A stretch of 64,000 bases of DNA from the NCBI GenBank assembly GCA_031001845.1, contig JARNGD010000019.1, forward strand, positions 1 to 64,000. Direction: 5' to 3'. Under the pieces are notes generated by a model, which had not been told where the DNA came from, made no database searches, and saw only the letters and a list, made by a program, of their open reading frames with translations. Positions 1 to 9,959 of the stretch are shown piece after piece (positions within the stretch are counted from its first letter, which is position 1; each line of letters starts with the position of its first letter). This stretch comes from Achaetomiella virescens (taxonomy: Eukaryota > Ascomycota > Sordariomycetes > Sordariales > Chaetomiaceae). The position numbers were made by a program, and so were the translations under genes.

Positions 1-18
1 GACAAAGTCTCTATCACA

Positions 19-1440
19 ATGCGACACTTGGTGAAGGCTTGGGCGCTTGCGAGCCTTGCAACCTGCAGCCTGGCGTTGCTCGAAGAGCGCTTCGTGTCCT
101 TCGACCCTGACGCCAACATCTCGCAGTTGGGCGTTAGCATCACGGACGCACCCATCCTTGTTGCGCAGGATGACTTTGTTGGCGTGTACATAGCCGCGAA
201 CAGCCTCGTCAAGGACCTGGCCGGGATTACCGGCAACGCAACATTTTCTGACATCACGGCAAACAAAGATCTGGACGTCGTCATTGTCGCAGGCTCTCTC
301 AATTCGTCCTGATTCGTGCCCTCACAGACGGCGGCATCTCGACACTTCTGACTTGAGGGAAAGTGGGAGACCTTCAAGACGACTGTCGTCAACCTGCCCG
401 GTTCAGCAGCGGCCGAGCCTTGGTGTTCGCAGGCAGCGGCAAAAGGGGCGCCATCTTTGGCATCCACACGCTGGCGGAACAGTGCGGCCAGTTCCCGTGG
501 CATTGGTTCGCCGATGTGCCAGCCCAAAAGCACGCCCAGATCTTTGCCCCCAACCCTCAACAAAACCACTGTCCACGGGGAGCCGACGGTCAAGTACCGC
601 GGCTTATTTATCAACGACGAAGAGCTGGTTCTGAACAAATGGTGGGCTCGCCAACACAATGCCACACGCTACCCGCTCGACAGGGAGTTCTACGCCCATG
701 TGTTCGACCTCACCCTGCGCCTCAAGGTCAACTATCTCTGGCCTGCCATGTGAAGCTCCTTCACGCCACCTCTGGGGAACATCTTCTTCACCGACGACCC
801 TGGCAACCAGCAGCTGGCTCACGACTATGGCGTTGTCATCTCGACCTCGAACAACGAGCCCATGCAGAGGGCCACAAACGAGTGGAATGTGACTGAGACG
901 GGACCCTGGGACTGGTCAAAGAACAAGGCCAACATCACCGAGTTCATGGGCGAGGGTATTGCAGGTAGGAAAAAACGAGTCGTACTTTACCATCGGGGTA
1001 AGGGGGCTAGGGAATGAGGCGGCCCGGACAGAGAACGCGATCAAAGATGCTGGAGGACGTATTCCAAGTCCAGAGGGACACCATCAAGAAATACCATGGA
1101 TCCGAGACGGCGGTGAACCAGGTCTGGGCGCTGTACAAGGAACTAGCCAGCTACTATGACGCCGGCCTCGATCCGCCCCGGGACGTCACCTTGCTGTTTG
1201 CTGATGACAACCAGGGCAACGTCTACCGACTGCCTACGCAGGACGAAACTGAGAGACTCGGCGGTACCGGGGTGTGCTTTCACGTTGAGTAGGTTGGCCT
1301 CCCGCGGTTGTACAAGTGGCACAACTCAAACAACCTAGCCAAGGTATACAAGAGTAGAGGGCTTGCACGAGCTGATGTCCCAACCCAACGAACGGGATAT
1401 AGTTAGCGTGCCAAGGCCCTTTAGGCTTCGTGCCTCCGGG
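19..1440 (+). pseudogene. GH115 alpha-glucuronidase, 5' part only
   Basis: This is the N-terminal half of a secreted glycoside hydrolase family 115 enzyme, a family that removes (methyl)glucuronic acid from glucuronoxylan. The start at 19 gives a hydrophobic signal peptide (LVKAWALASLATCSLALL). Family blocks then follow in order across frames: GKRGAIFGIHTLAEQ, FPWHWFADVP, KYRGLFINDEE, NYLWPAM, FFTDDPGNQQLAHDYG, STSNNEPMQRATNEW, VWALYKELASYYDAGL, LLFADDNQGN and LYKWHNSNNLAKVY. Similarity fades at about 1,340-1,440, near 430 residues, whereas full enzymes have about 900-1,000. Several frame changes fall on homopolymers (CC near 322, C run near 547, A run near 970) and may be sequencing indels. 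The TGA at 751 after NYLWPAM, where Trp is expected, and the TAG near 1,289 are substitutions. The loss of the 3' half makes it a broken gene in any case. Confidence 0.8.
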
Positions 1441-1881
1441 CGGAAAAAAAACCATCCATCCATCCATCCATCCACCCATCTATCTGCGCGCGGGTCAAAT
1501 TCCTCACGACGGTGTCTGCTCATAACTACTGTGCGACCTCACATGTCCTGATCGGGCGAGTTAAAGCTATTGTTAACAGATAGAGGGGGTCTGATATGGG
1601 CCGCTGGCGAGGAATGCCTTGGCTCTAACTTAGATTGCTCGGCTACGGCGTTGCAAAATTCTACTGGCGTTTGAATCAGCCACGCATTCCCAGTTCAACC
1701 CCTCTCAGCCCAACGCCCAAAATACATCACCAACTTCACCACGCGTTCATTCGGGCAGCAGCGGACAAGCCCTTCACTTGTATCGAATCCTCGCAGAGGC
1801 TATGGCCGGCGATTGGCCTGGTAAAGGTTGTGGAAACGGCTCAGAGCTGGCGGAAGGGATCAGCGAAGTCCAAGGCATCGG
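1441..1881. other. non-coding stretch with (CATC)n microsatellite
   Basis: Apart from a short CATC repeat at about 1,453-1,480, I see no gene here. It separates the truncated GH115 copy from the NLR pseudogene and presumably holds the old NLR promoter. An open frame crosses it from 1,635 but lacks any recognisable protein similarity before about 2,360. Confidence 0.5.
1453..1480. repeat. (CATC)n simple repeat
   Basis: About six to seven CATC units, one of them imperfect (CACC). Confidence 0.9.
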
Positions 1882-3102
1882 ATGGCTCTCCCCAACACGG
1901 TGCAATTGGCTATTCAACGGAATCATCGCAAGGTATTGAGCAGCGACGAGCTGTTTTTTTTTTCTTTTTGGCTGACGTGCTTTTAGTAAATGCTGCCCTC
2001 GGTCCTGAGCATGCTGCCCTATCAACCACGACAGCTCCTCCCGCCCCACGACCGACAGCCGATGCCTCAACCCCACTTCCTCCGGCAGCACCGCCTGCAC
2101 CTCCGGATGCTGTATTGCGCGCCTCTCTAAATAACACTAGAGGTGAGGCTACGGAGCTACAACAGGCGGCGGAAGGTGACCTCGCGGTGAACACCGGAGA
2201 AAACTCCGCCATAGCCGGTTCGCTCGAGGACCGAAGGAACAATACACTCGGAACGCTCGAGGCAGGGCTTCATGTTATTTACGATAGCGGTCGTGATGGC
2301 CACCCCGGAGTGTTTCGCAGATCGAGTACGTCCCTTCGCCGCCGGCCTTTTTACGTCCCGCTGACAGACAACTCTATTAGCGTTGTGGCGGTCCACGGTC
2401 TTAACTTCAAGGGCGATCCCAATCACGCCCAGGAAACGTGGACAAAAGGCGACAAGCTCTGGCTCAAAGACTTTCTACCTGCCTAACTTCCAAAACCCGC
2501 TCGTGTGATGCTATTCGCGTATAATTCGAGTCCGGCTCTTGACGCATCGGCTATTAAACTCGACGATCACGCAAAGAATCTGCTACAATGGCTCAGTCTT
2601 GAGCGAGACGTAAGCTGTCCTATCTATATTCTACGGCACGTTTCTTGCCCTAACGAACTATAGAATATGCAGCAGAGACCAATTATATTCATCTGTCATA
2701 GCCTTGGCAGTCTGGTCGTCAAACAAGTCAGTTATAGGCTCAGCCAATTTACGGGATTTCTCTAATTACGGATGGATAGGCACTCGTTGAGGCGAAGCTG
2801 GATGAGTCATACAAGTCAATATTCGAAGCAACATGCCTCCTCGTCTTCTTTGCTACACCGCACCGAGGGGGGAAGTACGCCAGTATTAGCGACGTCGTAG
2901 CCAAGATATTCACTACGGCTCTGGGAACGGGTGCTAATGACCTTCTGACCGCATTAAAGCGGAACTCAGATGAGGCGACAAAACGATTTGAACAAGCCCG
3001 CCACCTTCCCGAGAGAACTCATATCGTCAGCTTCTTCGAGGGGCAGCCGTACTATAAAGCAGGCATCGTGCGTCTATTAGAGAAACTAAGAGTAACGTAC
3101 AT

Positions 3103-3136
3103 GATAAGCGAGCGGAACAGATAAGCGAGCGGAACA
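3103..3136 (+). repeat. left terminal 17-bp unit, two copies
   Basis: Two perfect direct copies of GATAAGCGAGCGGAACA follow the outer eight bases of the terminal inverted repeat. They are probably transposase binding sites, by analogy with reiterated subterminal sites in other pogo-like elements (inference). Confidence 0.85.
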
Positions 3137-3199
3137 CTTTCTACAGCCCTACGAACACGATCCTCAATTACAATACAACAACACTAGGAACCAACTATA

Positions 3200-4843
3200 A
3201 TTACATCAGAAACGGCTAAATCAGATGATTCTGCAGCCTCCTGGCAAGTGCGTGCATTGTGGCCAGGCTTGCCGCATACCCAGCACCGAACCTTCGTACG
3301 AGCCCCCCCTATACACTACCATCCGACTGCATTTCTTGCCCTGGCTCCCCACCTATAGCCTTCTGATCTAGTAGATCATTTGCATCCTGCATAGTAAGTG
3401 ATCCTCCAAGCTGCACGCGTATTTTCTTAGCTCTTCGGCGCTTGCTTAGTGCCTCGTTGGCCTTGCGGAGTGCAGAGTTTCTGCACGAAGAAGAGCCACC
3501 TGGTGCATTACAGCTATTATCCCTTGGTAAGCTGGTCCACAGCAGCCAACATCGAAGTTGGGGAGCTATTTTGGTGGTTGGCAATACGAGTCTTGATGAG
3601 CGTTGACTGCGACTTGGCTTCTCGGGGGTTGTTTGGTATCTGGAAGACCCAAGGTTGTAGAGTGCCGGCCCGTGAATTCGGAGGTGTTGGCGTACGAAGG
3701 TTATATCCAGCTTGCAAAGCACCCTCTCTAGATCGTATAGTACTAGGCCAGCCCCTGCAAAGCCACCCTATGTTCTTCTCTGTTATGGAAGCAAAGAAGG
3801 CCTCGCGAAAGCCGTAAAGGAACTCGAGCTTGCTGACGTGGCTAACATGCGCGCGCATCAAGTCCTCAATCTGGCGACCGTATGACTGCTTCAATGGCCC
3901 AAAGCAGCCAACATCGAGTGGCTGGAGCTTGTAGGAGGAATGCGGAGGCATGCAGAGTATGATGATGTTATTATCCTGGCAGTAGAGCTCGAATTCGGTA
4001 GAGTGGTGGCTTTCGTGGCCATCGAGGATCAACAACCGCTTCTTGCCCTTCGTACGAGGTGCTATATGGAAGTCGAAGTGCTTGATCCAATCAAGGCCTA
4101 CCGCATTGGTAGTCCAGCCGTTCTCGGTAGTTGCGATGCGCCAATCGGCTGGGAGGTTGCACTCGGTATACCAGTTGCGAGGTGGTACTACGCGCGCCAA
4201 GATGATGAAGGGCGGGATAGCCCAGCCGAGGGCATTCACTCCCTAATCACCGTTGCCCATTCGCGGTTGCCAGGCTGGGCTAGTTTTGCCTGCTGAAGCC
4301 GTCTGAGGTCATAACCACTATACGTGGGCAGATCATGCCCATCATAAACCCGGTCTCATCGAAGTTGTAGATATCGTCATCCACGATGCCGTACTTGGCC
4401 TTGGTTTTCGTACGAGTACAAACTACTCGCCAATGACCTTGGATCCTCGCACTTAGCCCTCTGGTAGTCGTATCTACGCGTATAACGCGATAGAGCTCTG
4501 GCTGGCGTTTGACGAAGTTATATGCCCAGCGTTTGCCGACAGGGGGCGCGTCGCGTTCGCGTAGCAGTTGGTTGGCCATATCTTCCACACCACTCAATCT
4601 AGGTGGGAATGCGCGTGTAGAGAGCTCAATCACATACTGAACTATCGTTTTTTCTTCTAGATCTATGAGCTTACGCGAGTTGGCTGGAAGATCGCGTCGG
4701 GTAAGCCGGCCAGCGCGTCGGTAAGAGAGGGTTGAAACCGGCACATTGAAGAGCTTGGCTGCAGCTCGCAGCCTTAGTTTTTCGTCGTTTTGAAGAGCTT
4801 CGAGGGCTAAGATTACCCTGCTTTCCTTTAAAGTAGGAGGCAT
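3200..4843 (-). CDS. Fot1/pogo transposase (DDE_1), frameshifted
   Basis: The transposase cuts and re-inserts the element, acting on its terminal repeats. From 4,843 it shows an N-terminal helix-turn-helix (AAAKLFNVPVSTLSYRR), a CENP-B-like second HTH (RWAYNFVKRQPEL) and the DDE catalytic core. The three acidic residues appear in NFDETGFMMG, LLILDGHESHHS and YKLQPLDVGCFGPLK. A C-terminal CCHC zinc knuckle (CWVCGKPGHNARTC) lies near 3,240-3,290. At least one frame break sits at about 4,240-4,290 between the first and second parts, with others toward the C-terminus (near 3,520 and 3,300). It may be inactive, or the breaks may be sequencing indels. It is far better preserved than the related copy at 14.35 kb. 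Confidence 0.85.
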
Positions 4844-4900
4844 GTTGGGTTGTTGAGAAAATACGTGTTGAGTATAGAGGTGGCACGTCGCGTGGAAAAG

Positions 4901-4951
4901 TGTTCCGCTCGCTTATCTGTTCCGCTCGCTTATCTGTTCCGCTCGCTTATC
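4901..4951 (-). repeat. right terminal 17-bp unit, three copies
   Basis: Three perfect tandem copies of the same 17-bp unit, inverted relative to the left end, so the two termini differ by one unit. Confidence 0.85.
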
Positions 4952-7815
4952 ATGTACGTTAACGGACATTGCTAATCTTGGCAGATTGTCGATAAGGATT
5001 CAGCAACTCTAAATCTCCCAGGGTCGATTGAGAAACAGGTACCCCTGGACGCTGACCATAGCGCTATTTGCAAGTTCGACTCTCACGATAGTCCTGCATG
5101 CCAGCTGGTTTTGAAGACTATCGCCGTAGAAGTCAAGCGCGGCCTAGATTTAGCTCGGAAAAGTTAGTCTTAGTACCCCCACCTTTAATCTACTATATTA
5201 GTCGCCATTAATCATGCTGACCGTAATATACGTCAGACCGTGGCCCCAATCCTACGTCGTTCAGCGAAAGGGTAACAAGTGCTTGGAAGACTTACAAGTA
5301 ACCGATCCCCGCCACGATAAGACCCGTATCGAGTCAGAGAAGGGTGGCCTCCTCCGAGATTCGTACCACTAGGTCCTTAGCCATGTCGATTTCCAACGAC
5401 GGCGGGACGATAGAGACTGCCAGTTGCTCTGGATTAGAGGCGACCCTGGCAAAGGCAAAACGATGTTGCTCTGCGGAATCATTGATGAGCTGAAGGCCAC
5501 TGCACCCACGACCAACATCTCGTTCTTCTTCTGTCAGGCCGATAACGATTCTATCAATACCGCTACAGCGGTTCTACGTGGGTTGATCTACATGCTTGTG
5601 ACCCAACAGCCGGCACTCATTTCACATCTCCGTGAAAGCTACGATGGTTTTGGGAAACAGCGCTTCGAAGGGCCGAATGCATGGGTGGCATTGTCGATGA
5701 TCTTCACCAGCATTCTTGAAGACCCGTGTTTACGGAGAACGTACCTGATCATTGATGCACTTGACGAGTGTACTCGAGACCCGGGCCTACTTCTTGACCT
5801 TGTCGCACGGAAGTCGTCAAACTACCCGAATATCAAGTGGTTGGTATCTAGTCGCAACTAGCCGAGCATCGAGAAGGATCTTGACACCGCGACGCAGCAA
5901 GTCAGACTATCTCTTGAGCTGAATGAAGACTCCGTCTCCGCAGCTGTCACCACATACATCCTATTCAAGGTGGAGGGATTGGCGAAGAAAAATAAATACA
6001 GAAATGATACGCGGGACGCGGTCGAGCGTTACTTGTCTACAAACGCACACGGCACCTTTCTCTAGTGGCTTTGGTGTGCCAACAGCTCGCCAATATCTCG
6101 GAATGGAAGGTTCAGACGAAGTTGACGGCGTTTCCACCTAAACTCGATGCACTCTATAGGCGGATGATGGATCAGATCTGCGATTCTGAGGATGCCGACC
6201 TCTGCAAAGGTGTACTGGCTGTTATCTCGGTCGTTCGCCGGCCGATTACCTTGGATGAACTTGCGGCCCTCGTCGTATATGCCCGACGGTATATCTCTCA
6301 ATTACGAAGCTCTAGCAGAAATTGTAGGGCTGTGCGGTTCTTTTCTAACACTTCGCGAACGCACGGTCTCCTTCGTCCATCAGTCCGCGAAGGACTTCTT
6401 GCTCAAGGAGGCGCTTGATGAGATCTTTCCTTCTAGTATGGAAAGCATACACCATACCGTTTTCTCGCGGTCGTTTCAGGTCATGTGTCGGAAACACTAC
6501 GACGCGATATCTATAGCCTTGGGGCTCCTGGATTTCCCATCGGCAATGTTAAAACACCCGACCCAGACCCGCTAGCCGCTGCGCGGTATTCGTGTATATA
6601 CTGGGTTGAGCACTTGCGTCAATGTGATCCCAAGAAGAATGCGAAGAATAGCCTCCAAGATGGCGGATCGATTGACACCTTTCTTCGCCAGAAGTATCTT
6701 CACTGGCTCGAAGCTCTTAGCCTTCAAAGAGCATATCAGAAGGAGTAGCTTCAATGCTCGTTCTTAAGGGTTTGCTTGAGGTTAGCTCTCGGTAGTAGGA
6801 TGTAAGAGCTCCGCTAACGTTCTGTTAGGCAGGGCAAGAGACATCACTTCTCATTGATCGAGCCCGAGATGCATGCCGGTTTATCTTATACCACAATTCG
6901 GCAATTCAGAACAGCCCTCTTCAAGTGTACGCTTCAGCACTTGTATTCAGCCCGGCCTGCAGTATAATAAGGAAGCAGTTCGAAAATGAGGAGCCGAAGT
7001 GATCATCCAAAAACCAGCTATGACAAACAACTGGAGCGCTTGCCTGCAAATGCTAGAGGGCCATAGCGGATCGATCGACTCGGTAGCCTGGTCGTACGAT
7101 GCGACCCGGTTGGCTTCGGCATCATCCGACCGAACCGTCCTGATCTGGGACCCGGCAACTGGTCAGTGCGTATCAACGCTCACAGGCCATAGCAGCTACG
7201 TTAACTTGGTGGCCTGGTCGCATGACATGACCCGGCTTGCTTCGGCATCATTCGACAACACAGTCAAGATCTGGGACGCGGCGACCGGCAAGTGCGCGTC
7301 GATGCTCGAGATTAGTCAAAGCCTTTGTGATCTCCAATTTCATGAATTCAACTCCAATCTTGTATCTACCAATCTTGGCACATTCGACTTACGAACCGGC
7401 GCAATTTCCGCGGTCTCGGGCCCTGCTTCTGCTGATGGTTTATCATCAATTGCTGTTGGATATAGCACGAGCAGCAACGGTTCCTGGATTTTGTATCAAG
7501 GAGCAAACCTACTGTGGTTGCCACCTGAGTATCGGCTGTATCGGGCATTGTGTTCAGCAGTATCTGGAACGGTCATGTCAATCGGCTGCTCTTCGGGCCG
7601 CATTTTGATCTTCAAGTTCTCAGACAGCAATCCGATGCCATAGTTACAGGAGTACAAATGATACTCTTTTTCACCTTTCGGTGTCCTATTTTTGTTCTAA
7701 CATCCTCGCGCTTTCTCTTTTCTTTTCCTAGCGTGCCACGAGAAGGGTGTGGAGGGCCGATGAATTCATGGCTTCCTTACTAGCTAAGTTTGTAACGGGG
7801 CTCAAAGAGTGTATT

Positions 7816-8020
7816 TGCAACTGGTTGATGACAACTCTACGAATCTACTGAGCTTGAGTAAAAGAAGAGAAAAGGATCGAAGTAACGCTCTCGCCCTATG
7901 TCCTCTATCTGACGTCGAGACAAAGACATGGGTGCTGCCGCTAGACCTCTACCTCAACAAGCGGCGAGCCGACTTCGAATCCCGGATCCAACAACCAGTC
8001 CTCGATAAATCTCCCGGGCG
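7816..8020 (+). mobile_element. remnant of a LINE (Tad/I-type) polyprotein C-terminus
   Basis: A short open stretch encodes PLSDVETKTWVLPLDLYLNKR followed by ADFESRIQQP. It resembles the segment after the RNase H domain in fungal non-LTR retrotransposon polyproteins, where a motif of the form 'P-P-L-D-L-Y-L-N-x-R' is typical. Nothing else of the element is visible, so this is a small relic next to the end of the NLR pseudogene. The identification rests on one motif. Confidence 0.45.
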
Positions 8021-8030
8021 GAGAGAAAGA

Positions 8031-8041
8031 GGGGGGGGGGG
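8031..8041 (+). repeat. G11 homopolymer
   Basis: A run of eleven G that is likely unstable in sequencing. Confidence 0.9.
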
Positions 8042-9959
8042 AAGTAGGCTCCGGCAAGTATCGTCTATACGGCTTGCAACAAGATAACTGTCACGAACCA
8101 ACAATATATGCGGCCGAGAGAGACCAGCAGGACGCCTTTCAGGCCCCAGTCGATGGTGACACGGAGGCTGAGATAATGCAAGAAGCTCAGTGGTGCCAAG
8201 AAACTGAGCGAATGGCGTGGATCAGTAAGAATCAGTGAATGAGCGTAACTGAGCCAGGAGGAGGAAGCTGTATATACATCGCGATCTCTAAGCCCACTGG
8301 CACCCCCAGTAGCTTCCTGTTGGAACCATGGGCTTGATGACTGGGAGCGTTGGGGCTTGATGGAAGGACTGTGCGATTGATCAAAAATGGCTGCAAAAAT
8401 GGGCACTGGCGATTCCTCAATTGAGGGAGTCTTGATTGTATTGTTGTGTGTGTGGTTGGAAGAATGTGCTCCGCTTGGGAGATTTGACTGCGTGTAGGTG
8501 GGTCCAATTTCAGCCGCAGTATAACCCCTTAGTTCTGACACCTCCTCAGTAAGCAACTTACAGTCTCGACGCACTGGTACTATTGAGAAAATTGCTTGTG
8601 TGCACTTGTTGGGGCCTTTTGGCTCTACCGAACCTTACCCGAACTCCGTTAACACTTCAGGTGTCCCTTTTAGACGTAGGGGCCGAGATTCGTCACAGTC
8701 GAACTCCGCTACAGCGAGACAATTGTTTATTGCGATAGTAGCTCCCGTTTTAGACTATACTGCCAGCGTCTAGATGCATACGCGCAGTGAGAAGGCAAGT
8801 GGCTAAACAGGCGCAGAAGGTTAGGGCCCCAGCCACTACAGGAGATTTTCGAACCGTGGCAAAGCCGCGGCAGAAGCTGAAGCGGACATTCACCCTATAC
8901 GAACACGACACGCCATGACGGCAGTCAGGCTGTGGATCAACATCCACATACTACCTAGGACCGATCCCCTTGCGTTAAACGGGATTCGAACAACAGTGCG
9001 TGATACACAACAAAATGGCGGTATCGTAGGAAAAGTCAAATCATGGTCAAATGTGGTAAATCCCGATGTTCGATGTAAGATGCGTTCAGTCTTGCAGTGC
9101 TTCCGCACTGCAAGTCATAACTAATGATATTGCTGACCCACGAGTACCCGCAGAGGAAAGGGAAGAAGAGTGAGAAGAAAATCGGAAAAGGAGGGACGTA
9201 CGGGAGATCATGATACATTTATAGGATGTGTACAAGTAGATGTGTGGTAGTTGCCCTTTCGGTTAAGCCGCTAGATGGAATATTTTATGTGCGTCCTGGT
9301 CTTGCTAGAGCTAGAAAGAGCTTTGACACTCACCACAACCATTTCATCTCGGTTGCAAGGGTCATTCCAAGGAACTGTCAGCTAGATCCGGAAATGGTTC
9401 CTAACCGCGCCTCGTCCCCGCTTTAGCAGCCATTTTCAAGACCTAGTTCCAGCACAAAGGTTCAAATCAAGGCACGGGACCGTTTCTGACGTGCCTTGTA
9501 TTACAAGGATTACCCCATATGTCTTCAATTTTCTGAAGCCAGAAACGGCTCCTACTGTGTATAAAAAAGGCTTGCCATGGTCTTTGTAATACCTTCCTAG
9601 GTCTAATCGCTGGCGCGCCAGAAACAGCTCTCGCGACCATTTGACTGGCAGCTTAAAAAATAATGGCAAGTTTCTTTCTCCCGCATAAAAAAGCGTGGTA
9701 TGCCCCGGGTCCATCGTTCCGCAGCCAATAAGCGGCCATGTGCAGGGTGCTCTGTTGGCTAGGAAGAGAGCAAACAGATCTCTGAATGCTATGTTGGACA
9801 TAAACAGGCAAAGCTCTACAAGGTGATCTGGAACCCCTATTGCTAGGTCATCGATTGCCTACTCGTGTACTGGGCAACCGCATGGTTTCGGGGACGCTTT
9901 TATGTCTGGTGGTGGGCTTGATAAGTGTAGACTGCGTGCCGAGGTGTATAGGCAGATAC
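8042..9959. other. gene-free, AT-richer stretch
   Basis: Open frames here (for example on the minus strand at 8,065-8,574 and 9,436-9,801) have no recognisable domains, and I could find no splice-joined protein. It may be the decayed remains of repeats between the LINE relic and the GH71 pseudogene. Confidence 0.5.

Larger units (their letters stand above)
3095..4959 (-). mobile_element. Fot1/pogo-type (Tc1-mariner superfamily) DNA transposon
   Basis: The element is 1,865 bp, flanked by a TA target duplication (3,093-3,094 and 4,960-4,961). Its terminal inverted repeats begin ACGTACATGATAAGCG at both ends. Inside the termini a 17-bp unit, GATAAGCGAGCGGAACA, is repeated twice on the left (3,103-3,136) and three times on the right (4,901-4,951, inverted). 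It carries one transposase gene on the minus strand. The crisp TA duplication and near-identical termini suggest a fairly recent insertion. Confidence 0.93.
3068..4984 (+). other. NLR intron enlarged by the transposon
   Basis: The donor GTGCGT at 3,068 and the acceptor GGCAG ending at 4,984 join YYKAGI to IVDKDSATL in phase. Without the element the intron would be about 50 nt, with a GCTAAT branch-point sequence at 4,971, a normal size for this genome. This is my own splice reading, supported by continuity of the conserved protein block. Confidence 0.65.
1882..7643 (+). pseudogene. NLR gene: lipase-like domain, NACHT, WD40; RIP-damaged and transposon-interrupted
   Basis: This is a fungal STAND/NLR-type receptor of the kind linked to allorecognition and programmed cell death. 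An N-terminal alpha/beta-hydrolase-like (SesB-type) domain shows VVAVHGLNFKGDP and, after two introns (donors near 2,610 and 2,726), CHSLGSLVVKQ and FFATPHRGGKYASI. The VDKDSATLNLPGS and DADHSAICKFDS blocks follow from 4,985. The NACHT domain has Walker A GDPGKGKTML (about 5,440) and Walker B YLIIDALDEC (about 5,740). At least two WD40 repeats follow (LEGHSGSIDSVAWS, LTGHSSYVNLVAWS), then the usual tail NLLWLPPEYR. A Fot1-like element lies in the intron 3,068-4,984. In-frame stops at 2,484 (CAA to TAA), 5,369, 5,859 and about 6,064 (TGG to TAG expected) fit RIP. The start is uncertain; the ATG at 1,882 followed by an intron is one possibility. Confidence 0.82.

Noticed and set aside
8950..9000. 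tRNA B-box-like GTTCGAATCCCG on the minus strand
   Set aside because: No A box or acceptor stem at a suitable distance on that strand.
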